A stretch of 64,000 bases of DNA from Mesobacillus maritimus (GCF_023715205.1 NZ_JAMBNR010000002.1:372001-436000); one strand, 5' to 3'. Counted from the stretch's first letter, positions 17,461 through 27,336 are shown. The notes: a model not told the origin generated them from the letters alone. Made by a program: numbers and translations.

Positions 17461-18384
17461 TTGAATAGTTTCATCGTCATGCAAGGTCAGTCATACCAAG
17501 AAGATAAAGAACTTGGAATTATTTGGGTTCCTCTGCAAGATAAGGGAGGATTGGTCCCGCATTCATGGAAGCGAATGGAGGAAGTCTCGAAAGGGGACCG
17601 CGTCTTTCATTATGTAAAAGGGAATATCGTTGCGATTAGTATCGCTGAAGAAGAGTGTGGTATAGGAAAAAAACCTACCGTGATGTTAAATGAAGATCAT
17701 GGGAATGAAGAAGGATATCTGGTGAAACTAGATTACCACGAATTAGATCAACCTCTTAATATACATGAGTATTTTCATGAAATTTGCCCACTACTTCCTG
17801 TAAAATATTCGCCTTTCAATCAGGATGCCAATGGGAATCAAGGATACCTTTATCCATGTAATGAAGAACTCGCTATTAAATTACTCGAGATCCTGATCGA
17901 AACCAATATTTATCAAGTGAGTGAAGAACAATTAGAATTTGGAATCGATGAAGTCAAAAGCACCGAACATAATACGCTCATTCCGGTGATTACAGAAACA
18001 GAGTCGGAAGCGAAAGCGAAGATCCGAATCGGGCAACAATTGTTTAGAAAAGAACTTTTCCCGTTGTGGAATGATAGATGTGCATTGTGTGGGATTGATT
18101 TACCGCAATTAGTTAGAGCGACCCATTCTAAGCCTTGGAAAGATAGTACCAATGAAGAACGGGTAGATCCATACAACGGCGTCCTTCTATGTTATAACCA
18201 TGAAGCACTCTATGATCATGGATTCATAACTTTTGATGGACAAGGTAGGTTGCATATTTCACCTGTGATCAATGAAGAAGAGTATGAAAAGTATGAATTA
18301 AACCCAATGACAAAAATTGAACTGCATCCGGAGAATAGGGATTATTTTAAGTGGCATAAGAAGCATATCTTTAAGATGAAATAA
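17461..18384 (+). CDS. HNH endonuclease with N-terminal EVE/PUA-like domain
   Basis: 307 residues, TTG start behind a strong AGGAGG. The first about 100 residues (SFIVMQGQSY, GIIWVPLQD, VSKGDRVFHYVKGNIVAIS) look like an EVE/PUA-type base-flipping reader. The C-terminal 110 residues are an HNH nuclease: RCALCGID (about 201-208) with ATHSKPW, then DPYNGVLLCYNHEALYDHGFI. This domain order is known from modification-dependent (type IV) restriction enzymes that cut DNA carrying modified cytosines. It stands alone with no methyltransferase beside it, which fits that role. Which modification it reads cannot be told. Confidence 0.82.
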   Translation: MNSFIVMQGQSYQEDKELGIIWVPLQDKGGLVPHSWKRMEEVSKGDRVFHYVKGNIVAISIAEEECGIGKKPTVMLNEDHGNEEGYLVKLDYHELDQPLNIHEYFHEICPLLPVKYSPFNQDANGNQGYLYPCNEELAIKLLEILIETNIYQVSEEQLEFGIDEVKSTEHNTLIPVITETESEAKAKIRIGQQLFRKELFPLWNDRCALCGIDLPQLVRATHSKPWKDSTNEERVDPYNGVLLCYNHEALYDHGFITFDGQGRLHISPVINEEEYEKYELNPMTKIELHPENRDYFKWHKKHIFKMK

Positions 18385-18508
18385 GGGGTGTAAGTGAAGG
18401 AGATCTTCAAAATGAGTAAATGCTAATGGCCACTAAAAAAGTTCCAATTAAGGAACTTCTTCTAATGGCAACTGGATTGAAAAAGTTATGCTTTGAGGGA
18501 TAAAAGGG

Positions 18509-18562
18509 ACAGGGTACCATTGTACCGCTTGATAGCGGTCCAAGGTGCCTGTTCCTGTGTCC
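18509..18562 (-). terminator. complex palindrome after penicillin acylase gene
   Basis: On the minus strand GGGACA...TGTCCC arms enclose a second hairpin (ACCGCT / AGCGGT), and TTTTA follows. It belongs to a family of GGGACAG-armed hairpins found several times in the window and probably ends the acylase transcript. Confidence 0.65.
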
Positions 18563-18565
18563 CAA

Positions 18566-20938
18566 TTACTTCTTATTCGGCTTTAAGATATCAAGCACCA
18601 TTGGTTTGTACTCCCAGTTAGCAAAAAGAGTTCGTTGGTCATCAAAATGTGGGGAGGTAGGATTCCCGCTTTGACCTGGTGGCAGGATATTAACACTTTT
18701 AGCATCGTTTTTCATAAATTCCACGATTTGATTATAGGTTCCACGATTCATGTTAAGAATAGGTCCGACGCCACGTCCACCCAACTGCTGGAAGTTTATT
18801 TTAGAAGTCTTCGTTAGCCAATCTTCCATTTCTTTTTCTGGATATTTCTTAATAAGTTCCTCAACAGTACTTTCTAGGCTGTTTTGGACAATTTTATTCA
18901 AGTCTAGATCCCCTAAAAAGCTATATTCAGTTGAGAGTTCTTCGTCATCCATTTGAAGGACATGGTAAAGGAGGTCATTTGAATCCCCACCGACTCCCTG
19001 CAATTCCTTAAACGCTACTGCCTTAACATGGCTAAGCCAGCTTCTAAAAATTGTTAAACCTGCCTCATCATAAAACTCATCTTCATTCTCGTCAAACTGA
19101 TACATATCCCAGTTCTCAATAAGATTGGCGGCTTGTTTCGCTTCTGGTGAAAGGGTATTTTGATTCAGTTTGGAGAAAAGGAGCTCCTTAAATGAATAAG
19201 CATCCAAGTCAATATGACCGGCCTTTTTGTTCAATTCCTCCATATCCGACCAGGATACTTTTTTCATAGTGTTGAGCTGGTCAATGATAAATTTTGCTCG
19301 ATGGGTTGGTCCATATGCTGTTTCTGTAAATTCCCAATCTGGACTCGGTTTATTGTTCCAGTTCGCAACATAGCCTTGTGCAGGATTAATCGCCTGAGGC
19401 ATGGTCTCAAAAGAGTGAATACCTTTCCAGTCTTCCGAACCGTCCCCAATCATCGGCAATCGATGATCCGTTCCTTCCGCTCGGATTGCATTTTGTCCGG
19501 TGATCCAATAACCGATGTTTCCTTGTTTGTCAGAGTATAAGAAATTATGAGAGGTTGGTATTTTTTTCGCCGCTTTTTCAAACTGCTTGATGTTGCTAGC
19601 ACGGTTAAAATCATAAAACCCAACCATGGCATTGATTTCCTGGCCCCAATGAGCGCGCTTTTGTGTATAAGCAACTTTGTCATCCTTATGGACAACCGGT
19701 CCATAGACACTTCGATACACTTGATACTCTAAAGGCGCTTGGCCTGCTACCTTGATTGTTTCCGTTCTGACCTCGAAGTCCTTCCATTTTTCTTTATAAA
19801 GATACTGATTCGGATTTTCAGGATTTATCTTTAATACAAAGGTATCGATTTGGTCTCCCATCCCTGTGGTGGTTGTCCATGCATAGTCATTCCCGCGGCC
19901 AATCAGTGGAACTGGGGCGGCTCCCGCAAATGCCATCCCGACAGAGTTATAACCTGCACCATGGATGCCGATTTCATGAGCGATTTGTGGAACAGAAAAT
20001 CCCATTTGCGGACCGCCCAGCAACAGAGTTCCACCGGATTCCGAGCGTGAAGGACTGATCACCCAAGCGTTGCTTCCACCTTTAGAAGGGAAGCCATATT
20101 CCTTTTCGATTTTCAGTTTCATTTGCTGTTCTTTTTCAAGTTGCTCCGCGACAGATTCACTGTTAGGGAATTGAGTTGCCGAAGGCTTGTTCGCTTTTTT
20201 AACCGATTTATCTGTTTGCGTATATAGGGAAGCCGGAGCGGTCGGATCGTTTTTCCAGTAAACGGTTTCAAATACTTTCAGACCTTCTTGTTCTCCAAAC
20301 TTTTTTTGTAAATTGTTTAATAGAGTAAGCTTGCTCAGTTCTCCACCACCGGTTTCACCAAATCGACGGACCATCAATTGCTGAACCTTAAGAGAATCAA
20401 GGACAGTCCATTTCTGTGGTTTGGCACCACGAAATTCAGGTGGTAATGAAGCAGCAGGTGTTGTTTCTATGTAGTGGTTGATGCCATCAATATAGCTAGT
20501 AAGTCCTCGTTTTACGTAATCTGGTAGAGAATTAAACTGCTGTAAAGTTTCTTCATCTGTATAGCCATCACGACGAATGACTTGGTCTTGATTTAAATTT
20601 CCAGAATTCTCTCCGGCTCCAAAAACCTCAGCCATTTTGCCGCTTGCAACCATTCTGGAAAGTTCAGCCTGCCAGAGCCTGTCTTCAGCCATGGCGTAGC
20701 CTGCTCCAAAAAACAACGCGGTATCAGTTTCAGAATAGATATGTGGAACACCAAAGGAGTCTCGGGCAATTTTGATCTGTTGCCCTTGATGGTTTAGTAG
20801 TTTTGTCGATTCTACTGCTAGATTGGCAGAGGCTACTGGATTCGCATTAGGCTTTGCATTGCCAACAGTAGGTACGGCCAGTAAACTAGCAGCTATAAAA
20901 GAAGTAGATAAAACGAACAGCCATTTCTTTTTCCTCAA
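18566..20938 (-). CDS. pac: penicillin G acylase family protein (secreted, Ntn hydrolase)
   Basis: 790-residue precursor close in length to the Priestia megaterium enzyme (about 800). A signal peptide covers residues 1-28 (MRKKKW, a hydrophobic core, cleavage near VGNAKP). The chain is normally autocleaved into alpha and beta subunits; the beta subunit would begin at Ser289 in GGSNAWVI, the catalytic N-terminal nucleophile. GNDYAWTTTTG and the Asn-rich GYVANWNNKP are further active-site blocks. It hydrolyses phenylacetyl amides such as penicillin G. Single gene on the minus strand with its own terminator; the ATG follows a GGGGGAGTTTAATTG leader. Confidence 0.92.
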   Translation of the reverse strand: MRKKKWLFVLSTSFIAASLLAVPTVGNAKPNANPVASANLAVESTKLLNHQGQQIKIARDSFGVPHIYSETDTALFFGAGYAMAEDRLWQAELSRMVASGKMAEVFGAGENSGNLNQDQVIRRDGYTDEETLQQFNSLPDYVKRGLTSYIDGINHYIETTPAASLPPEFRGAKPQKWTVLDSLKVQQLMVRRFGETGGGELSKLTLLNNLQKKFGEQEGLKVFETVYWKNDPTAPASLYTQTDKSVKKANKPSATQFPNSESVAEQLEKEQQMKLKIEKEYGFPSKGGSNAWVISPSRSESGGTLLLGGPQMGFSVPQIAHEIGIHGAGYNSVGMAFAGAAPVPLIGRGNDYAWTTTTGMGDQIDTFVLKINPENPNQYLYKEKWKDFEVRTETIKVAGQAPLEYQVYRSVYGPVVHKDDKVAYTQKRAHWGQEINAMVGFYDFNRASNIKQFEKAAKKIPTSHNFLYSDKQGNIGYWITGQNAIRAEGTDHRLPMIGDGSEDWKGIHSFETMPQAINPAQGYVANWNNKPSPDWEFTETAYGPTHRAKFIIDQLNTMKKVSWSDMEELNKKAGHIDLDAYSFKELLFSKLNQNTLSPEAKQAANLIENWDMYQFDENEDEFYDEAGLTIFRSWLSHVKAVAFKELQGVGGDSNDLLYHVLQMDDEELSTEYSFLGDLDLNKIVQNSLESTVEELIKKYPEKEMEDWLTKTSKINFQQLGGRGVGPILNMNRGTYNQIVEFMKNDAKSVNILPPGQSGNPTSPHFDDQRTLFANWEYKPMVLDILKPNKK

Positions 20939-21510
20939 TTAAACTCCCCCTTAGACTAGGATATTTTTACTATAGCTTAGAACGTATGAAAAATTTGTTG
21001 AATAATCATCGAACCCTATTGAATGAGGAAAGAATATTTCGACATTAAAATAGGGTATTTGTGTACCTTGTGTTAAGTGGATCCATACTATGGGAAAAAT
21101 ATCAATTAACGCTAAGGCGTAAAAAATAGAATGATTCTGCAAGGAGGAACAAGAACTCATTAATTGATTTACCAAACATATCTTTACTTATGTAAAAGTA
21201 AATACAAGAATAAAAGAGTTAAAGTGTAAAGGAATTGTGCAGGAACGATAAAACTCCTCTTTGACTTAAAACCTGCAGGAGCGGATGAAGAAACGGGGTG
21301 ATTGATGGTAGGAAGGGTATAAGCTTGTATATATGTAATTGCAATGTTCAAATTGTTTGCAGTATAGCAAGAAAATTAGATAATAATTGGGACTGTTCCT
21401 ATTTAAAGTAAAGCTTGCAAGGGAACAGTCCCTTTTTATCCTACGATATATTATGTTTATATATATTACTTTCGGAAAGCGAACGAGAAAAGAAATTCAA
21501 GCGTTTTTGT
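20939..21510. other. 572-base gap with one terminator
   Basis: Holds the promoter region of the acylase on the minus strand and, at 21389-21437, a hairpin with GGGACTGTTCC and GGAACAGTCCC plus a T run. No gene is seen. Confidence 0.5.
21389..21437 (+). terminator. GGGACTGTTCC hairpin terminator
   Basis: Eleven-base stem 21389-21399 with 21422-21432, 22-base loop and TTTTT. Its arms resemble the other GGGACAG hairpins. Confidence 0.75.
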
Positions 21511-21678
21511 TTAGTCTTTCTTTTTTAGGTATTCTACTATCACTTCCAGCACGTCACTTAGACTTATACCAAATTGCGCAGCGGTGGTTGCTGCAGCTTC
21601 GTTTTTCGACATTTTATGCTTCCTCATAAGTTTCAGTACGTGTAAAATAATGGTTAATACATTAATAGTATTTTTCAT
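21511..21678 (-). CDS. small hypothetical protein (55 aa)
   Basis: ATG at 21678 on the minus strand behind GGATGGGGATTTTAGG. The product has a hydrophobic first helix (NTINVLTIILHVLKL), then a Lys-rich joint, then SKNEAAATTAAQFGISLSDVLEVIVEYLKKKD, which has the shape of a short helix-turn-helix. It is divergent from the XRE regulator gene that starts 117 bases away. I know no function. Composition and codon pattern look coding. Confidence 0.5.
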   Translation of the reverse strand: MKNTINVLTIILHVLKLMRKHKMSKNEAAATTAAQFGISLSDVLEVIVEYLKKKD

Positions 21679-21794
21679 CCTAAAATCCCCATCCTTTTCG
21701 TTTTAAATTTGAAATATTTTATAAATTAAATATAAAACACTAACAATTTAATTTGGTGTGCTGAGAGTACACTCATGGGAAGGAAGTTAACGAA

Positions 21795-22310
21795 GTGGAG
21801 AAAAAGAAGCAATTAAACCTGAATAGGGTAAAAGAACAAATGAAAAATAGAAATGTGGTTCATGTTTCATCTTCAACGACTTTAGGATATTCTAGTTTAA
21901 TCAATACAATTTTAGGTTCAACTGAAGTAAGAAAAGCAATTAAAAGAATTAAAAATGAGACATTTAAAGCAAGTTTGGGACAATACATCTCCCAAATTAT
22001 AATTTCTAAGGGTTTATCTAATAAAGAAGTCATAGAAAAGGCGGGATTTAGCAAGGATTACTTTTATCAGGTGCTAAATGGGAGGAAAAAACAACCAGGT
22101 AGAGACAAAGTACTGCAACTTTGTTTCGGATTAGAGCTAGGAGTTGAAGATTCAAACACTCTATTAAAAAAAGCAGGTCATAACGAATTATATGCAAGAA
22201 ATGAAAGAGATGTAATTATCATGTTGTGCATAAATAACTCTTATTCATTAGATGAAACAGATGAAATTCTTTTTGAATTACAGCATGATACGCTGATCCC
22301 TAATGAATAA
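21795..22310 (+). CDS. XRE-family helix-turn-helix regulator
   Basis: 171 residues from a GTG start behind GGAAGGAAG. A disordered N-terminal 50 residues precede the helix-turn-helix (about residues 60-110): SQIIISKGLSNKEVIEKAGFSKDYFYQVLNGRKKPGRDK-like core. The C-terminal part (NSYSLDETDEILFELQHDTLIP) resembles that of regulators in which LxxxG-repeat helices follow the DNA-binding domain. It sits 223 bases before the HEPN-like gene and may control it. DNA target not known. Confidence 0.8.
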   Translation: MEKKKQLNLNRVKEQMKNRNVVHVSSSTTLGYSSLINTILGSTEVRKAIKRIKNETFKASLGQYISQIIISKGLSNKEVIEKAGFSKDYFYQVLNGRKKQPGRDKVLQLCFGLELGVEDSNTLLKKAGHNELYARNERDVIIMLCINNSYSLDETDEILFELQHDTLIPNE

Positions 22311-22533
22311 GATTGTAATTACTAAGTTAGGCCCTGGTACCGTGCCTGAATCAGTATGATTAAGCATTAACGCTCTTATATAGTGGGAACTGACCCCGAT
22401 ATCCGGAAATGCGATATGGAAAAGCAGTTTAAGAGATATTTAGTTCAAGAGTCGATTTATCAAGGAAATTAATCTATCTGATAGTTGACTAATAATCTTA
22501 TATTATTCTGAAAATGTAAAGAAAGGAGAACAT

Positions 22534-24450
22534 ATGCAAGGAATAAAATTCTATTCAGAAAATGATATGGCTTATGGTTGGGAAATGGAAAAAATAGTAG
22601 AAAGGGTTAATACTAATGCAATTGAGTCTAATTGGAGTATTACTGATTTATTAGATTTTTATAATATATTGAAGTACATAAACATTGAAAGATTTAGAAA
22701 TTATATAGTTCAAGAGACAAGTATTGACATAGAAACTTATATACAGAAAATTAAACAAAAAATTGGTAGATTTGTAGGTCATCAAGGAATAGAATTCGTC
22801 AATTTATATGGGGAAATTGATTATGATTACACAGATGATTTCCTTGAAGTTTTTGAAAATTACAAGTTATATAAAAGGATAGATATAAATAATTTTAAAC
22901 AATTTCTCGAAAGGAAAGATGTACATATTTATTCAATACTCAAGTTTAAAAGATTGACTGAGTATTACGATAAAGCAGTTAAAGATATTTTATTATCTGA
23001 CCCTAGAAACGCAGAGGTCATTCTTTCAAAGTATCTAAAAGAAGACCAATTATATCTACCACCATCAATGACTGAATCAGATAAGTTAAATCTTATTGAT
23101 TTATATATTGATTCAGAACTTGTTGATATCAATGAATTGAGAAAGATCATTAACTTTCCAACAAATAAGGGTTTAATCATAAGTGATAAAATCAGATTGC
23201 ATGCTAAGAGGAAAGCTAAAGAAGAGGAAGAAAAAATCTTTAAAAATGGAGTAGGTATTGAATCGGGAGTTAATATTACTTACTTGAATGACCAAGATGA
23301 AGCTGTCTTATATAGTATGGATGGTAGAACAGCAGATATCAAGTTCAGTCGAAAGTGGATTGAGGAAAATGTTGATTATCCTACACTTTGGAATAATTTT
23401 ATTTATCTATTTGGATTTGTTGATGAAAATATGAGATTAGAACTTGATTCTAAAAAAAGTCAAAGCTCTGCTCTAGAGTCAGTAATAAGATCACAAGCTG
23501 ACCATTTGTATTTCCAATCATCTTCATTTCGCTTAAAAGAAATGCTATCTAATGCAGAGATATATAGCTACGCTAATGAATTAGATGCTATTGGTATAAG
23601 ATTGGAAGAGATGATTGAATGGTTTTTTAATGTTTACTTGAAAGAAGAATTCTCCATAGATAATTTTGTAGTTAAAATGCCGTCTAGTGAAGCTACATAC
23701 TTCGAAAAATGTAGAACTATTCTACCTGAGATAGATAGAATTTTTAAACAGTATAACACGCTGACTGAAGATGGAATGATAGACCAGGAATTAATTCAAA
23801 TGTCATCTTCAAGTTTTAAGATTAAAGACATTAGGTCATTTAATAAGAAGAAATATGTTTACTCTTTAAGCGACTGGTATAAGAAAGCATCATATTTACT
23901 GTTTTCCGACCAGAGTGGAATATTCTATCTACCTAATAAAAAAGGAAAAAAATATAATAATTTTTTTAACTTGATAAGTACTGAAAAGTTAACAAGAGAT
24001 GATTTTCATGAAAATCAATTGATAAGAATGCAATGGTTATTTGAAAATAACTTAATCTGTGAGAGTAATAAGGGAAACATTGAGTTTGTTGACCGGATGG
24101 TCATAATTGTTCTTAAGGAACTCTATTATAAAGAAGTTATGAGTTATTGGAATTATCCTAAGGATATACAAATATTGATAGATGAGTTAAGTAGGCGAGG
24201 TCTTGTTGATTTCGAAACCGGTCTTTTCTCAAGGAATGAACAAGATTATCTAGATTATTATCTCAATAAATCGAAATTTACCAATGGTCATGATATACGA
24301 AACAAGTATTTACATGGAACAAATACTAATGACGAGAAACAATACGAGATAGATTATTACTTGATTCTTAAACTGTTTGTCATAATCGTTATTAAAATAA
24401 ATGATGACTTATGTATAAAAGAGAATAATGCTCAACAAGATTCAAAGTGA
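22534..24450 (+). CDS. large protein with C-terminal HEPN-like motif, putative abortive-infection factor
   Basis: 638 residues, AT-rich gene with an AAAGGAGAACAT leader. The N-terminal half is charged and helical and matches nothing I know. Near the C-terminus, DIRNKYLHGTN (R589 to H594) fits the R-x4-H motif of HEPN ribonucleases, followed by a hydrophobic helix (YYLILKLFVIIVIKI), as in DUF4209/Apea-like HEPN domains. HEPN proteins often cleave RNA when a phage is sensed. An XRE regulator precedes it. Base composition is lower in GC than neighbours, which suggests horizontal transfer. Function as defence is inference. Confidence 0.6.
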   Translation: MQGIKFYSENDMAYGWEMEKIVERVNTNAIESNWSITDLLDFYNILKYINIERFRNYIVQETSIDIETYIQKIKQKIGRFVGHQGIEFVNLYGEIDYDYTDDFLEVFENYKLYKRIDINNFKQFLERKDVHIYSILKFKRLTEYYDKAVKDILLSDPRNAEVILSKYLKEDQLYLPPSMTESDKLNLIDLYIDSELVDINELRKIINFPTNKGLIISDKIRLHAKRKAKEEEEKIFKNGVGIESGVNITYLNDQDEAVLYSMDGRTADIKFSRKWIEENVDYPTLWNNFIYLFGFVDENMRLELDSKKSQSSALESVIRSQADHLYFQSSSFRLKEMLSNAEIYSYANELDAIGIRLEEMIEWFFNVYLKEEFSIDNFVVKMPSSEATYFEKCRTILPEIDRIFKQYNTLTEDGMIDQELIQMSSSSFKIKDIRSFNKKKYVYSLSDWYKKASYLLFSDQSGIFYLPNKKGKKYNNFFNLISTEKLTRDDFHENQLIRMQWLFENNLICESNKGNIEFVDRMVIIVLKELYYKEVMSYWNYPKDIQILIDELSRRGLVDFETGLFSRNEQDYLDYYLNKSKFTNGHDIRNKYLHGTNTNDEKQYEIDYYLILKLFVIIVIKINDDLCIKENNAQQDSK

Positions 24451-24677
24451 AAATGAGTAGATAGATATAACTTTATTATTAGTATACATAAGTCATTTCT
24501 TAGGTATAATCTTGGAAAATAAGTTCAATAACGATCTCATTCCTTAACCCTAATACTGATTCTAGAAAAAATAAAATCAATTAGTTTTAGGGATATTGGT
24601 CCGCTTTTAGAATGATATACAATTATATAATACATGGAAAAGGATAATGTGGTACAAGTACAATGTCCTGAATAATA

Positions 24678-24736
24678 GGGGCCTGTTCCCTAGAGTAGTT
24701 GAAGCATTACTACTCTGGGGGACAGGTCATTTTTTA
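24678..24736 (+). terminator. GGGACAG-family hairpin terminator
   Basis: Long imperfect stem: GGGGCCTGTTCCCTAGAGTAGT (24678-24699) with ACTACTCTGGGGGACAGGTC (24709-24728), then a T run. It is preceded by AATAATAG, as are the related copies at 31327 and 41465. Confidence 0.75.
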
Positions 24737-24794
24737 TTGAAGAAAAGGCTTTATTTCAACGAAAGACTAAAAATTTCAGAATTTTTTATACAGA

Positions 24795-24851
24795 ATTGTA
24801 TACAATATACAGAAAATTTGGTACACTAAAACACAAATGTTGGTATACCAA
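24795..24851 (+). promoter_or_regulatory. two palindromic operators before the GntR gene
   Basis: ATTGTATACAAT (24795-24806) and TTGGTATACCAA (24840-24851) are perfect 12-base palindromes. They match the T-x-GT-x-x-AC-x-A pattern of FadR-subfamily GntR regulators. A TACACT box lies between them (24822-24827). Autoregulation is likely. Confidence 0.6.
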
Positions 24852-24871
24852 ATTTCTCTGGAGATGAAATT

Positions 24872-25531
24872 ATGAATGAGCACTCGTCTATTATTCAGAA
24901 CTTACATTCTAAAATTAAACAAGGCATTATTAATCAAGATTTTAAGCCTGGTGAGAGACTACCAGAAAGAGAACTAGCTCAAAAATATAATGTTAGCCGC
25001 ACACCAATTAGGCAAGTACTGCAGACTTTATCGTCTGAAGGGTTGGTAGAATTCATCCCTTATAAAGGAGCCTTTATAAAAGATTTAACCATAAAGGAAT
25101 TCAAAGACATCACACAGCTTCGGATGGTATTGGAAACATTTGCTGTCGAAGTGTGTTGTGACCACATTAGTGAAAACATTTTAAAACAACTTGAAGAGAT
25201 CATAAACAAACAAAAAGAAGCTATTCGAAATAATGATGTGAAAGAGTATTCCCATCTTGATCAAGAATTCCATCATGTCATCGTGAAGGGAACTGAGAAT
25301 AATGAGTTGATAAATTTGGTAGAGCTATTAAACCAAAAATCTTATTTATCGAGGATTAGAACATTATTTCTACATGGTCAAATGGAGAGGTCATTAATTG
25401 ATCATAAAAAAATTCTTGAGTGTATTAAATTAGGAGATAAAGAAGGGGCACGTCAAAAAGCTGCAGCACATGTAGACGATGCCTTACAAAAGTATATAAG
25501 CGTACACAACATCATCACGAGCCTTAAGTAA
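24872..25531 (+). CDS. GntR-family transcriptional regulator (FCD domain)
   Basis: 219 residues. The winged helix is at the N-terminus: FKPGERLPERELAQKYNVSRTPIRQVLQTLSSEGLVEF (about 27-64). The FCD effector domain follows, with the metal-binding pattern of D, H and H residues (LDQEFHHVIVKG near 130, and DHKKILECIKLGD near 172, AHVDDAL near 200). Such proteins usually repress catabolic operons and release DNA on binding a carboxylate. It precedes an aldehyde dehydrogenase, a dehydrogenase and a TRAP transporter, which it probably controls. Palindromes like those in its own promoter lie before the Hyu operon. Confidence 0.88.
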   Translation: MNEHSSIIQNLHSKIKQGIINQDFKPGERLPERELAQKYNVSRTPIRQVLQTLSSEGLVEFIPYKGAFIKDLTIKEFKDITQLRMVLETFAVEVCCDHISENILKQLEEIINKQKEAIRNNDVKEYSHLDQEFHHVIVKGTENNELINLVELLNQKSYLSRIRTLFLHGQMERSLIDHKKILECIKLGDKEGARQKAAAHVDDALQKYISVHNIITSLK

Positions 25532-25638
25532 CTATGAAACTATAAAAATTGTTGATTCCCTTCCGCAACCTGATCAAATTAAAAGGTTGTGAGAGGAATG
25601 ATATATAACAAAATTATTTTCATAAGGAAGGTGTTAGA

Positions 25639-27108
25639 GTGAAATCTGTATCTGTTGTACAAGAATTGATGCTTATTAATGGGAAATGGTCTCCTAGTGT
25701 AAATGCAAAATTTTTTAGTGTTGAAAATCCCGCTGAGAGGGGCTCTGTGATTGCGGAAGTACCAAGAGCCACTGCAGAGGATGTTGATATTGCCGTAAAG
25801 GCAGCACATGAAGCTTTCAAAAGCTGGCGAGAAGTCCCAACAACTGAACGCGGAAAGCTTTTATGGAAAATTGCCGATGCTGTAGAAGCACAAGCAGAAG
25901 AAATAGCAAGAACAATCTCCACTGAAACAGGGAATGCCATTCGAACTCAGGCTAGGGGAGAAGTGAAAAGTGTCATCGATATCTTCCGTTATTTTGCTGG
26001 TGTAGTAAGTGAGATTAGGGGAAGCACTTGTCCAATCGATAATAATTTAATGGCATATACACAACGTGAGCCGTATGGGGTCGTTGGAGCAATCGTACCG
26101 TGGAACGCACCTGTTCAGTTATCCTCCTTAAAGATTGCCCCTGCAATCGCTGCAGGGAACACCATTGTTTTAAAAGCGGCTGAAGATGCTCCACTAGGTG
26201 TCTTAAAACTAGCAAGAATTTGTGCAGAATATTTACCACCAGGTGTTGTCAATGTACTTACTGGTTTTGGAGATGAATGTGGGGCACCTTTATCCAGCCA
26301 TCCACTAATAAATAAATTAACCTTTACTGGTTCCACTGCAGTAGGAAAGACCATCATGCGTACTGCTGCTGATCGGATTATTCCAGTTTCTTTAGAACTA
26401 GGCGGTAAAAGTCCTCAAATCGTTTTTCCAGATGCCAATACAGATAAAGTAGTAGATGGAATTATTACAGCCATGCGCTTTGCCCGTCAAGGTCAATCTT
26501 GCTCTGCGGGAACACGTCTATATTTGCATACTTCCATTTTTGATAGCTTCGTAGAAAAACTCTCCGCGAAATTAAGTCAACTCAAAGTAGGGAATCCGTT
26601 AGATGAAGAATCTGATATGGGTTCAATCATAAACAAAAGACAATTCGATAAGGTAAGTGCCTTCATTGAAGAAGGAATAAAAGATGAAAATGTAGAGTTA
26701 ATCATGGGCGGACTTCCACCAAAGGATGGTCCATTAGCAAAAGGATATTATCATGTACCAACCCTTTTTGCTACTAAAAATGATAAAACTAGATTGGCTA
26801 AAGAAGAAATTTTTGGTCCGGTTCTTTTAATTTTACCGTGGGAGAATGAAGAGGATGTCATCCAAGCTGCAAATAATAGTTCCTATGGTTTAGCTGCTTT
26901 TATTTGGACAAATGACACAACAAAGGCATTGAAAACAGCAGGCAAAATTGAATCAGGATGGGTTCAAATTAATCGTGGAGCTGCCCAAATGCCAGGCCTT
27001 TCCTATGGCGGTTATAAACAAAGTGGAATCGGCCGGGAGTTTTCCTTAGAGGGAATGCTAGATAGTTATACACAGGTAAAGAGTATCATGATTGATTTTA
27101 ATGATTAA
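25639..27108 (+). CDS. NAD(P)-dependent aldehyde dehydrogenase
   Basis: 489 residues, full length for the family. VPWNAPVQLSSLKIAPAIAAGNTIVLKAAE gives the coenzyme site, FTGSTAVGKTI the Rossmann turn, ELGGKSPQIVF carries the catalytic Glu (about 250), and GQSCSAGTRLY the nucleophilic Cys (about 284). EEIFGPVLL is the conserved C-terminal block. GTG start behind AAGGAAGG. It is the first gene after the GntR regulator, and the next genes encode a beta-hydroxyacid dehydrogenase and TRAP importer, so it probably oxidises a semialdehyde formed in the same pathway. Confidence 0.92.
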   Translation: MKSVSVVQELMLINGKWSPSVNAKFFSVENPAERGSVIAEVPRATAEDVDIAVKAAHEAFKSWREVPTTERGKLLWKIADAVEAQAEEIARTISTETGNAIRTQARGEVKSVIDIFRYFAGVVSEIRGSTCPIDNNLMAYTQREPYGVVGAIVPWNAPVQLSSLKIAPAIAAGNTIVLKAAEDAPLGVLKLARICAEYLPPGVVNVLTGFGDECGAPLSSHPLINKLTFTGSTAVGKTIMRTAADRIIPVSLELGGKSPQIVFPDANTDKVVDGIITAMRFARQGQSCSAGTRLYLHTSIFDSFVEKLSAKLSQLKVGNPLDEESDMGSIINKRQFDKVSAFIEEGIKDENVELIMGGLPPKDGPLAKGYYHVPTLFATKNDKTRLAKEEIFGPVLLILPWENEEDVIQAANNSSYGLAAFIWTNDTTKALKTAGKIESGWVQINRGAAQMPGLSYGGYKQSGIGREFSLEGMLDSYTQVKSIMIDFND

Positions 27109-27336
27109 AACTATATAGATTTGTAAGCTCTTACTTTACCGAATTTGATGTTTTATTACTTAAGAAATGTGGGGCTGTAATAGGTATAGGAATTATTACA
27201 GTCCCTAACTTCAAATAGATCCACTGTTTCATAACCTTAAATGAATACAACCAATTTTGTAAGCGCTAACTTAAAAGACGATATACTTTATTTTTTCTAT
27301 TTAATAAATGAACCTACTATAAGAGGAGTGATTTTT

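Larger units (their letters stand above)
24451..24871. other. 421-base gap with terminator and regulator promoter
   Basis: Holds the GGGACAG-type hairpin at 24678 and the operator region before the GntR gene. No gene is seen in it. Confidence 0.5.
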
